Assembly: GCA_052387955.1 (NCBI GenBank)
Contig: JBQTIQ010000052.1
Span: 1-53,935, forward strand
DNA from: JBQTIQ01 sp052387955
GTDB taxonomy: Bacteria > Actinomycetota > Acidimicrobiia > Acidimicrobiales > JACDCH01
Length of the DNA: 53,935 nt
Direction: 5' to 3'
The notes beneath the pieces are model-generated. The model did no database searches. It was given only the letters and a program-made list of their open reading frames with translations, and had not been told where the DNA came from. Positions 17,292 through 24,052 of this stretch are shown piece by piece. A program made the translations under genes and the position numbers. Position 1 is the first letter of the stretch. The number at the start of each line of letters is the position of its first letter.

Positions 17292-18302
17292 TCAAAACTG
17301 CTCCAGGAGGCGGAGATCGTTGGAGAACAGTTCCCGGAGGTCGTCGACGCCGTGGAACTGCTTGGCGAAGCGGTCGATGCCGAACCCGAAGGCGAAGCCC
17401 TGCCAGGCCTCGGGGTCGAGGCCACAGTTCGACAGCACGTTGGGATGGACCATGCCGCAACCGCCGAGCTCCATGTAGGAGCCATCGGGGAGGATGATGT
17501 CGAACTCGGCGGAGGGTTCGGTGAAGGGGAAGTACGCCGGCCGCAGCCGTGACCGGAAGTCGCCGCCGAAGAAGGCCTTGGTGAAGGCGTCGATGGTGCC
17601 GGCCAGGTGGGCGAAGGTGATGTGGCGGTCGACGACCAGGCCTTCGATCTGGTGGAACACCGGCATGTGGGTGGCGTCCGCAGTATCGCGGCGGAACACC
17701 CGTCCGGGCATGACCGAGTAGATCGGCGGCGCATTGTGGAGCATGACCCGGATCTGCACCGGCGAGGTGTGGGTCCGCAGCAGGGTCGTCCCCGGCTCGC
17801 CGTAGTCGACATAGAGGGTGTCGTACATGTCCCGTGCGGGATGCCCGGCGGGGAAGTTGAGGGCACCGAAGTTGTGCCAGTCGTCTTCGACCTCGGGGCC
17901 TTCGGCGACGGTGAAACCGAGGCCCACGAAGACATCCTCGAGCCGCTGCCACGCCTGCGTCACCGGGTGCAGGTGGCCGTAGCGGCGTCGGCGGCCGACC
18001 CGCTCGGTCAGGTCGAGGCGTTCCGCCTCGACCCGGGCCCGGCGCTCGTCGCCGGCCAGCGCCTCGCGACGGGCGGCGGCGACGGCCTCGACCCGGCCTC
18101 GGGCTTCGTTGAGGGCCTGGCCGGCGAGGCGGCGCTCGGCGGCCTCGAGGCCGCCGAGCCTGGCTTTGAGCCCGGCCAGGGGCGAGCGCTTCCCGAGCAC
18201 CGCGGTCTCGGCCACGCTCAGCTCATCAAGGGTGGAGGCAGCGTCGATGCCGGCGGTGGCGGCGTCGGCGACCTGCGCGATCTCGTCGGTCAGCGAAGCC
18301 AT
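17292..18302 (-). CDS. pheS: Phenylalanyl-tRNA synthetase alpha subunit
   Basis: Catalytic subunit of PheRS. The N-terminal coiled coil (about 1-85, Ala/Glu/Arg-rich) is followed by the class II core: HPVTQAWQRLEDVF, HTSPVQIRVM (motif 2 region), GRVFRRDTADATHMPVFHQ, GGCGMVHPNVL and GFAFGFGIDRFAK (motif 3). ATG 18302 (MASLTDEIAQ) gives 336 residues, the family norm. A TTG at 18341 would add thirteen residues but has no support. It is upstream of pheT on the same strand and downstream of the histidine kinase. Confidence 0.96.
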   Translation of the reverse strand: MASLTDEIAQVADAATAGIDAASTLDELSVAETAVLGKRSPLAGLKARLGGLEAAERRLAGQALNEARGRVEAVAAARREALAGDERRARVEAERLDLTERVGRRRRYGHLHPVTQAWQRLEDVFVGLGFTVAEGPEVEDDWHNFGALNFPAGHPARDMYDTLYVDYGEPGTTLLRTHTSPVQIRVMLHNAPPIYSVMPGRVFRRDTADATHMPVFHQIEGLVVDRHITFAHLAGTIDAFTKAFFGGDFRSRLRPAYFPFTEPSAEFDIILPDGSYMELGGCGMVHPNVLSNCGLDPEAWQGFAFGFGIDRFAKQFHGVDDLRELFSNDLRLLEQF

Positions 18303-18466
18303 GAGCCGCTCACGTTCCCATCGGGAGCCGAACGCGGCCAAATCAAAACCGGCCGGCGCGGCTCCCCGTCATGTGATCGCGCTGCGCCCGACGCATCGCG
18401 GCCTGGCCGTCGTCGTACCCGCCGCCGGTGGTCGCCCGGCGCGTTGACCGGCTGGCCCACGGACGA

Positions 18467-19552
18467 TCACTCGTCGGGCACCAGCAGCTCGTCGATGGAC
18501 ACGAGCGGGATGACGAAACGGAACGTGCTCCCCCGGCCCACTTCGGACACGGCCGAGAGCCTGCCGCCGTGGGCCTCGACGAGCCCGCGGCTGATCCACA
18601 GGCCGAGCCCGGTCCCCGATGGCTTGCCGACCTCGCGCCGGAAGAACTTGTGGAACACCTTGGCCAGATCGGCCGGCGGGATCCCCTCGCCGCTGTCGGT
18701 GACGGCCACGGTCACGTGGGTGTCGTGCGCCTCGCCGTCGATGCGCATGCCTTTCGGGCTGGCGTACTTCGCTGCGTTCTCGACGAGGTTGGTGAGTACC
18801 TGTTCGAGCTTGTCGGGGTCGGCGTAGACCCGGGGGAAGCCCTCGGCGAAGTCGAGGGCGACGTCGAGGTCGTCGTAGGTCAAGGACAGCTTCTGCACGA
18901 CCGTCTCGGACAGCGAAGCCAGGTCGACCATCTGGCGCCGCAGGAGCAGCCGGCCGGTCTCGAGCCGGCTGATGTCGAGGAGCTCGGTTATGAGCCGGGT
19001 CACCCGGTCGGCGTCGTGGTGGACCTGTTCGAGCATCGACCGCTTCTGTTCGTCCTTCAACCGGTCCCAGCGGTTGAGGAGCAGCGACGTGTAGCCCTTC
19101 ACCGACGTCAGCGGGCTGCGGAGCTCGTGGCTGACGGTCGACACCACTTCCACTCCGGTGGGTTCGCGGTCGGCCACCCGCCGAGGCCGGCGCAACGAGA
19201 GGACCAGGCCGCACACGGCACCGTCCTCACCGTCGCGGTGGTACCGGCCGGTGACGCGGACGTGGACGTCACCGACGGCGGTGGCGACCACCACCTCGTG
19301 CTCGGGCAGTGCCTTCACGCCCCGCAGCGACGCCGAGGTGTGCCACCCGTCGAGGAGCAGGGGGTCGCCGTCGAGGTTCCGGGGCCGGAACACGTCGGCG
19401 CACCGGCGCCCCAAGAGACCGTCGGGGGTGGTGCCGGCCAGATCGGCCGCCCCCTGGTTGAGGTCGATGATCAGGCCGTCGCGGTCGAGCCGCACCGTCG
19501 GGTCGGGAACGAGCTCGAGCGGGTTGTCGTGGTCCGCGATGGGCTCGTTCAC
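18467..19552 (-). CDS. Soluble PAS-domain sensor histidine kinase
   Basis: The 361-residue kinase has an N-terminal PAS-like sensor (about 12-125), a HisKA dimerisation helix with the phospho-acceptor in VSTVSHELRSPLTSVKGY (His142), and a HATPase_c domain: NLVENAAKYA (N box), DSGEGIPP (G1), KVFHKFFRR (F) and GTGLGLWISRGLV (G2). No transmembrane segment or signal peptide is visible, so it should be cytoplasmic and sense an internal cue. The start is GTG 19552, overlapping the upstream methylase stop as GTGA. No response regulator lies nearby; the partner is elsewhere. A sensor kinase between the rplT-linked methylase and pheS is a recurrent actinobacterial arrangement. Confidence 0.9.
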   Translation of the reverse strand: MNEPIADHDNPLELVPDPTVRLDRDGLIIDLNQGAADLAGTTPDGLLGRRCADVFRPRNLDGDPLLLDGWHTSASLRGVKALPEHEVVVATAVGDVHVRVTGRYHRDGEDGAVCGLVLSLRRPRRVADREPTGVEVVSTVSHELRSPLTSVKGYTSLLLNRWDRLKDEQKRSMLEQVHHDADRVTRLITELLDISRLETGRLLLRRQMVDLASLSETVVQKLSLTYDDLDVALDFAEGFPRVYADPDKLEQVLTNLVENAAKYASPKGMRIDGEAHDTHVTVAVTDSGEGIPPADLAKVFHKFFRREVGKPSGTGLGLWISRGLVEAHGGRLSAVSEVGRGSTFRFVIPLVSIDELLVPDE

Positions 19553-20343
19553 GGCGCGCGGTCCGGGGGGCGACGCCGCTGCCGGGCCGCTTCGAAGGCG
19601 ATGACGCCACCGGCCACGCCGACGTTGAGCGACTCGACCTCGCCTGCCATGGGGACATGGACCCACCCGTCGAGGTGCTCGGCGGTGGTGCTCTTCACGC
19701 CGTGGGTCTCGTGGCCGAGGACCAGCGTCAGTCGCCCGGTCAGGTCGGACCGGTCGTAGGGCTCACCGGCATGGGCACTGGCCCCGAGGCGCCGATGCCC
19801 GGCTGCACCCAGTCGCTCGAGCACCTGCCGGCCCTCCCTCGTCATGGCGATCCGAATCCGCAGGACAGAGCCTGCGGCGGCCCGTACGCACTTGGGCGCG
19901 AACGGATCGGTCGCGCCGTCGCAGAAGATTACCCCTCCCACCCCGGAAGCCTCTGCGACTCGGACCAGGGCGCCGGCGTTGCCCGGGTCCGAGATCCCGG
20001 CCAGGACCAGCACGAAGCCGCCAGCCCCGATCTCCTCGACGGTGGCGGCCGGCGTGGTGACGACGGCGACGGCCGGTTGGGGGGTGATGGTGTCGAGCGC
20101 CGCGGCCAGCGCCTCCCGATCGACGGCGAGGACCGGGGCCCCCCGACCGCGGAACCCGGCCGCCAGCTCGGGAGCGGCGTACACCGCCTCGACCGGATGG
20201 GGACCGTGCAGGGCCTCGGCCACCAGGGTCGGCCCCTCGACCAGGAACACACCCTCGGCTTCGCGCTGCGTTCGGCGCCGGGCCAATCGGCGCAGTCTCT
20301 GGACCTGCGGGTTCTTCGACCTCAGGGGCGCCGGTTCGTTCAT
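19549..20343 (-). CDS. SpoU/TrmH-family RNA 2'-O-methyltransferase
   Basis: The 264-residue SPOUT methylase probably acts on rRNA. The N-terminal substrate-binding domain (KNPQVQRLRRLARRRTQRE, about 10-90) precedes the knotted SAM domain with SDPGNAGALVRVAEA, LVLGHETHGV and the C-terminal knot motif MAGEVESLNVGVAGGVIAFE. These match the RlmB/TsnR-like group found next to rplT in many actinobacteria. It overlaps the histidine kinase gene by four bases and lies 117 bases after rplT, separated by a repeat and a hairpin. The exact nucleotide target is not readable from sequence. Confidence 0.9.
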   Translation of the reverse strand: MNEPAPLRSKNPQVQRLRRLARRRTQREAEGVFLVEGPTLVAEALHGPHPVEAVYAAPELAAGFRGRGAPVLAVDREALAAALDTITPQPAVAVVTTPAATVEEIGAGGFVLVLAGISDPGNAGALVRVAEASGVGGVIFCDGATDPFAPKCVRAAAGSVLRIRIAMTREGRQVLERLGAAGHRRLGASAHAGEPYDRSDLTGRLTLVLGHETHGVKSTTAEHLDGWVHVPMAGEVESLNVGVAGGVIAFEAARQRRRPPDRAP

Positions 20344-20345
20344 CC

Positions 20346-20440
20346 TGTGGGGCTACGCCCCACGCCCATCGCCGCCCGGCGAGCTGGAGCTCGCTCGCTC
20401 AGCCTGCCGTGGTCGCTCTGCTCGCACGTCCCCATCATTC
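20346..20440. repeat. Family-2 dispersed repeat copy
   Basis: GTGGGGCTACGCCCCACG forms a hairpin and is followed by CCCATCGCCGCCCGGCGAGC and TGGAGCTCGCTCGC. The same layout (GGGGCT-CGCCCC, CCCATCG-CGCCCGGC, GCTGG-GCTCGC) is found twice in tandem at 38282-38502. No gene lies here. Confidence 0.7.
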
Positions 20441-20443
20441 ATG

Positions 20444-20461
20444 CGACGGGGGTTCCCCCGT
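20444..20461 (-). terminator. Hairpin at the rplT stop codon
   Basis: GACGGGGGTTCCCCCGTC is a near-perfect palindrome (7-8 bp stem) ending at the first base of the rplT stop. There is no T-tract, so it may limit read-through or stabilise the ribosomal mRNA rather than act as a classical terminator. Confidence 0.5.
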
Positions 20462-20817
20462 CACGGGACCGCCGGGGCCACCTTCTTCACGAGGGCGCCA
20501 AAGGCGGCCGGGTCGGTCACCGCCAGGTCGGCCAGGACCTTTCGGTCGACCTCGATGCCGGCGTCGTGGAGCCCGGCGATCAGACGGCTGTAGCTGGTCC
20601 CGTGCAGACGGCAGGCGGCGTTGATGCGCTGGATCCACAGTCGCCGGAACTCACCCTTGCGGGCCCGCCGGTCGCGGTAGGCGTACTGCAGGGAGTGCAT
20701 GACCTGCTCGTTGGCGGCCCGGTAGGAACGGCTCTTGTTGCCGTAGTAGCCCTCGGCCCGCTCCAGGATGACGCGGCGCTTCTTCTTGGCGTGGACGGCG
20801 CGCTTGACCCGAGCCAT
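20461..20817 (-). CDS. rplT: Ribosomal protein L20
   Basis: 23S-binding assembly protein, 118 residues, standard length. It starts MARVKRAVHAKKKRRVILE and includes RLWIQRINAACRLHGTSYSRLI, which is L20-specific. A strong site (GAAAGGAG) precedes ATG 20817. It is the last gene of infC-rpmI-rplT. In other bacteria L20 can autoregulate this operon; here a 125-base spacer after rpmI and a structured infC leader offer possible sites. Confidence 0.98.
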   Translation of the reverse strand: MARVKRAVHAKKKRRVILERAEGYYGNKSRSYRAANEQVMHSLQYAYRDRRARKGEFRRLWIQRINAACRLHGTSYSRLIAGLHDAGIEVDRKVLADLAVTDPAAFGALVKKVAPAVP

Positions 20818-20927
20818 CGTCTGCTCCTTTCGAGGAGGTGAGCATCGTCTTTGGCCGGGCTCGCGCCAGGACCAGCGTGGGGTGGCCGGCTGGACAGCAG
20901 ACGCCGCCGGAGCCGGGATATCGGTTG

Positions 20928-20941
20928 GGCCCGTACGGGCC
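20928..20941. promoter_or_regulatory. Perfect 14-bp palindrome between rpmI and rplT
   Basis: GGCCCGTACGGGCC lies just after the rpmI stop within a 125-base spacer that has no gene. It can fold as a hairpin in the rpmI-rplT mRNA. Function is inferred only: weak transcript control or an L20 contact. Confidence 0.35.
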
Positions 20942-20943
20942 GG

Positions 20944-21138
20944 TCAGTTTCCGAGCAGCCGCTTGACCCGGTCGCGGTCACCACCGGTCACCTCGGCCTC
21001 ACGACCGAGCCGCCGTAGCCGCTTGGACGACTTCTTCTCGAGGATGTGGTTGCGGAAGGCGCGACGGCGGACGATCTTGCCCGACCCGGTCGTCTGGAAC
21101 CGCTTGGCGGCGCCCTTGTGCGTTTTCATCTTCGGCAT
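20944..21138 (-). CDS. rpmI: Ribosomal protein L35
   Basis: 64-residue basic ribosomal protein: MPKMKTHKGAAKRFQTTGSG, HILEKKSSKRLRRLG, RVKRLLGN. Length and motifs are typical of bacterial L35. It sits 23 bases after infC and before rplT on the same strand. Confidence 0.98.
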   Translation of the reverse strand: MPKMKTHKGAAKRFQTTGSGKIVRRRAFRNHILEKKSSKRLRRLGREAEVTGGDRDRVKRLLGN

Positions 21139-21161
21139 GGTGTCGTCCTCTGGTTCACGGT

Positions 21162-21866
21162 TCAGGGGGAGTCGGTGGGATTGGCCGTTGCGGTCGCATC
21201 GGCTTCCGGCTCCGCTGGCCGCTCGGCGACTGCTCCGTTGTCGGTGTGGCTGCCGTTGTCGGTGGCTTCGTCGATGGGGACCGGTCCCGGCTCACGGCCT
21301 CCGTCGTTGGCCTTTTGCTGTGCGTCCCACGCCGCCTTGGCCTTCTTGTCCGGCGCCAACACCATGGTCATGTTGCGCCCGTCGAGCTTGGGCATGACCT
21401 CGACCCGTCCCAGGTAGGCGACGTGTACGGCCACGTTGTCCAGGATCTTGCGCCCCAGCTCGGGATGCTGTGTCTCCCGGCCCCGGAACATGATCGTGAT
21501 CTTGACCTTGTGACCCTGGCCCAGGAACTTCTCCACCTGGCGGGTCTTCGTCTCGAAATCGCCGATCCCGATCTTGGGCCGGTACTTCATCTCCTTGATC
21601 GAGACGTTGGTGCTCTTACGGCGGGATTCCTTGGCCTGCTGTGCGGCTTCGTACTTCCACTTGCCATAGTCCATGATCCGACAGACCGGCGGGTTGGCCT
21701 GAGCGGCCACCTCGACGAGATCGAGATCGAGATCACGGGCGATGGTGAGTGCCTCGGGGAGCGGACGGATCCCGATCTGTGAACCGTCAGGTCCCACGAG
21801 CCGTACCTCCCGAGCCCGGATTCGGTCGTTGATCCTGGGCTCGTTGCCGCCCGGCGGGGTGGCTAT
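21162..21866 (-). CDS. infC: Translation initiation factor IF-3, apparently starting at an AUA codon
   Basis: IF3 proofreads start codons on the 30S subunit. The conserved N-terminus NEPRINDRIRAREVRLVGPD lies upstream of the first GTG (21797), so that GTG cannot be the start. Reading back in frame, no ATG, GTG or TTG occurs before a TGA; there is an ATA at 21866-21864 with GAGGA seven bases before it. Starting there gives 234 residues with the N-domain (IMDYGKWKYEAAQQ), the C-domain (VKITIMFRGRE) and a roughly 50-residue acidic/Ser-Thr tail seen in actinobacterial IF3. Rare-codon starts are known for infC (AUU in E. coli) and allow autorepression. An ATC slightly downstream is the alternative. 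Confidence 0.93.
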   Translation of the reverse strand: MATPPGGNEPRINDRIRAREVRLVGPDGSQIGIRPLPEALTIARDLDLDLVEVAAQANPPVCRIMDYGKWKYEAAQQAKESRRKSTNVSIKEMKYRPKIGIGDFETKTRQVEKFLGQGHKVKITIMFRGRETQHPELGRKILDNVAVHVAYLGRVEVMPKLDGRNMTMVLAPDKKAKAAWDAQQKANDGGREPGPVPIDEATDNGSHTDNGAVAERPAEPEADATATANPTDSP

Positions 21867-21925
21867 CGCTTTGTCCTCATGAAGCGCGTTGGTCCTCCCT
21901 CACGCAGTCGGCCGAACTCGAAAAC

Positions 21926-21956
21926 GAAAAAAACGGGCGCCGGAAAACCGACGCCC
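21926..21956 (-). terminator. Intrinsic terminator/attenuator in the infC leader
   Basis: On the minus strand GGGCGTCGG-TTTT-CCGGCGCCC forms a 9-bp stem (one G-U pair) with a TTTT loop. It is followed by GTTTTTTTCG, a textbook T-tract that is rare in this GC-rich DNA. It lies about 60 bases before the infC start, inside its leader, so it should decide whether transcription enters infC-rpmI-rplT. Confidence 0.8.
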
Positions 21957-22078
21957 ACCCCCGAGAGGGCTGGTCATCGACCCGGACGCACCGATGACGG
22001 TGGCCGGGTGGGAGCGCCGATACCGGCTTGTGACCGGTACGAGCCCCACTTTCCGAGTTCGGTTGTCGCCCTAGGCTA
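21957..22078 (-). promoter_or_regulatory. Structured infC leader with candidate promoter
   Basis: Reading the minus strand: a possible -10 TAGCCT (22078-22073); then hairpin TACCGG-tcacaag-CCGGTA (22039-22021); then GTCATCG-12-base loop-CGATGAC (21998-21973); then the intrinsic terminator. Three hairpins in a leader of about 200 bases suggest a ribosomal-protein or IF3-responsive attenuator. The ligand (L20, IF3 or another) is not identifiable from sequence. Confidence 0.55.
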
Positions 22079-22117
22079 CCAGGCGTCCGATAGCCGACGA
22101 CAGCCCGGAGTATTTCG

Positions 22118-22633
22118 ATGAGCAGCCTGTGGACCCCCGGTGGTGAGCATCCGATCGACCGGCCTGGCCCTGGCGACCGGCCTGGCCCTGGCGACCGGCC
22201 CCCACGTGGCGGCCGGCCCGGCCAGCCCCGGCCGGCGCCCGGGCCCGGCGGAGCGGGAGGGCCACTTCCCGCCGAGATCCAAGAGCAGCTGGCCGCCATG
22301 TCTCCCGAGGACCGGGAGCGGGCGCAGCAGATGGCAGCCCAGATGCAGGCGGTGCGCGAGCAGTTGGCGTCGGTCCCGGCCTCGACCGTGATCACCAACC
22401 ACGTCATGGGACTCTTCGAACTCGCCGCCGTGCACCTCTCCAGCGACCCGCCGGCGGTGGACGAGGCCCGGCTCGCCATCGACGCCATGGGCGCCGTGAT
22501 CGACGGGCTCCAGGGCCGCCTGGGCGAGAACGAGGGCGTGATGCGCGACTCTCTGGGGCAGATCCGCATGGCCTACGTCCAGGTCAAGACCGCGACCCAG
22601 GAGCCCTTCCCGAGCGAGCCTCCCCCGCAGTAG
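22118..22633 (+). CDS. DUF1844-like protein with Pro/Gly-rich N-terminus
   Basis: 171 residues in two parts. Residues 1-50 are low-complexity (repeated PGPGDR). Residues 50-171 are helical, including QEQLAAMSPEDRERAQQMAA and VITNHVMGLFELAAVHLSS, then DEARLAIDAMGAVIDGLQGR. The helical part resembles DUF1844 proteins, which in actinobacteria are often divergent from infC, exactly as here. A GGAG site precedes ATG 22118. Two 18-bp tandem repeats (22156-22191) encode the PGPGDR copies. No enzyme motif is seen; the role is unknown. The gene is convergent with the cold-shock-like gene (9-base gap). Confidence 0.75.
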   Translation: MSSLWTPGGEHPIDRPGPGDRPGPGDRPPRGGRPGQPRPAPGPGGAGGPLPAEIQEQLAAMSPEDRERAQQMAAQMQAVREQLASVPASTVITNHVMGLFELAAVHLSSDPPAVDEARLAIDAMGAVIDGLQGRLGENEGVMRDSLGQIRMAYVQVKTATQEPFPSEPPPQ

Positions 22634-22642
22634 CGGCCGCAC

Positions 22643-22885
22643 TCAGAGGGCGGCGGCGACCAGCACCGCCGCCTCCCAGCGCCCCAGTCGGCCGGCCACG
22701 ACCGAGAAGGTCACGGCCGTGCCGACCTCGGTGGTGCGGGTGCCGTCGGCGAGCGCAGTGCAGTGGAAGAAGTACTCGGCACCGGCGTCGGAGCGGACCG
22801 TGCCGTAGCCGGCGTCGTCGTCGAAGGCCACAACCGTCCCCCGGGTTGGCGAGGCCGCAGCGTTGCGACGCCCGCAACCGACCAT
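22643..22885 (-). CDS. Cold-shock-domain-like small protein
   Basis: 80 residues with a probable single OB fold: GTVVAFDDDAGYGTVRSDAG, then EYFFHCTALADGTR and a final VGTAVTFSVVAGRLGRWEAA. The pattern G-V-F-GYG-V and FFHCTA parallels the cold-shock RNP1/RNP2 layout (KGFGFI, VFVHFSAI), but the usual aromatic residues are partly replaced, so nucleic-acid binding may be altered. ATG 22885 lies one base after the hisG stop, so the gene is probably translated by coupling to hisG. Confidence 0.65.
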   Translation of the reverse strand: MVGCGRRNAAASPTRGTVVAFDDDAGYGTVRSDAGAEYFFHCTALADGTRTTEVGTAVTFSVVAGRLGRWEAAVLVAAAL

Positions 22886-22886
22886 G

Positions 22887-23762
22887 TCAGTGCACGATCT
22901 TGGCGATCGGGAGCTCGATCAGGTCGCTGGCGCCGGCATCCTTCAGCGCGGGGATGAGGGTGTTGATCTGCGACTTCGGCACGACCGTCTCGACTGCGAA
23001 GCCGTCCTCGCCGAAGAGCTTGGAGACGGTCGGCGATTTCATCGACGGCAGCAGGTCGATCACGGCCTGGAGGTCGTGCTCGCCCACGTTGAGCTTGACC
23101 AATACCTTGCCCCGGGCCTCGAGCGCCCCCTGCAGCAGGGTCAGGAGCTGGCCCATGGCGTGCGCCTTGCGGGGGTCGGCAACCGAGGTGGGGTTGGCGA
23201 TGAGCTCGGTGTAGCTGACCAGGATCTCGTCGATGACCTTGAGCCCCGCAGCCCGCAGGGCCTTGCCCGTCTCGGTGATGTCGACGATGCAGTCGACGAT
23301 GTCGGGCACCTTGGCCTCGGTCGCTCCGTAGGAGAGACGGATGTCGGCGTCGACCCCCCGCTTCTCGAAGAAGCGCCGGGTCAGCTCCGGGTACTCGCTC
23401 GAGACCCGCACGCCCTGGGGAAGGTCCTCCACGCTCGCCACGGCCGAGCCCGCCGGCACCGCAACCACGATGCGGACCGGTCGGCCGGTCGACTTGGAGT
23501 ACCGCAGCTCGCCCAGCGTGACCACGTCTGAGGCGGTTTCCTCGATCCAGTCCCGACCGGTGATGCCCAGGTCGAAGAGGCCTTCGGCCACGTACACCGG
23601 GATCTCCTGCGGCCGCAGGATCCGTACCTCGTCGATCCGGGGGTCGTCGACGGTGGCCTTGTAGTCGACCGTCGACGAGCGCGCTACCGCCAGGTCGGCC
23701 GCGGCGAAGAGGTCGAGCGTCGCCTTCTCGAGCGAGCCCTTGGGGAGCACCAGCTTCAGCAC
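22887..23762 (-). CDS. hisG: ATP phosphoribosyltransferase, long form
   Basis: First step of histidine synthesis (ATP plus PRPP). The 291 residues include the catalytic domain (KLVLPKGSLEKATLDLF, GLFDLGITGRDWI, DIVDCIVDITETGKALRAAGL) and the extra C-terminal ACT-like regulatory domain (about 215-291). This is therefore the long HisG type that does not need HisZ and is usually histidine-inhibited. The start is GTG 23762; the open frame upstream lacks homology. hisE, a common partner, is not adjacent. It is divergent from the septum-domain gene. Confidence 0.95.
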   Translation of the reverse strand: MLKLVLPKGSLEKATLDLFAAADLAVARSSTVDYKATVDDPRIDEVRILRPQEIPVYVAEGLFDLGITGRDWIEETASDVVTLGELRYSKSTGRPVRIVVAVPAGSAVASVEDLPQGVRVSSEYPELTRRFFEKRGVDADIRLSYGATEAKVPDIVDCIVDITETGKALRAAGLKVIDEILVSYTELIANPTSVADPRKAHAMGQLLTLLQGALEARGKVLVKLNVGEHDLQAVIDLLPSMKSPTVSKLFGEDGFAVETVVPKSQINTLIPALKDAGASDLIELPIAKIVH

Positions 23763-24052
23763 GGCACCAGTGTGGGCACGCTCCCGAGGGAGGCGCCAGC
23801 GCCGGGCTCGGCGATCTGGCGGCATTCTGCCTATTTGCTCAACATCGTCGCCGAAGGCGCCGATCGGGAACATACGAAGATGGCTCGACCCGAAATCAGG
23901 ACAATTGGCGCAAGCCGATGGAGGTCCAGGAGAATGGGTGCTTTGTCCACGAGGAGAGCCGGACCGGACCGGCGAACAGGTGTGGACATGACCACTGGTG
24001 TGACGACGACGTCACCGCTCATCGCGACGAGCGGGGCGACGAGGTGAGCACT
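23763..24052. promoter_or_regulatory. Divergent intergenic region, hisG / septum-domain gene
   Basis: About 290 bases with lower GC patches (CTATTTGCTCAACATCG near 23831; GAAGATGGCTCGACCC near 23876). It should hold promoters in both directions, but no -35/-10 pair is convincing. The inverted repeat GTGACG-ACGA-CGTCAC lies near 24001-24015. Nothing else is recognised. Confidence 0.4.

Noticed and set aside
21162..21797. infC starting at GTG 21797
   Set aside because: It would remove the conserved PRINDRIRAREVRL segment that is clearly encoded upstream in the same frame.
22156..22191. 18-bp tandem repeat as a separate element
   Set aside because: It is in frame inside the DUF1844-like gene and simply encodes PGPGDR twice.
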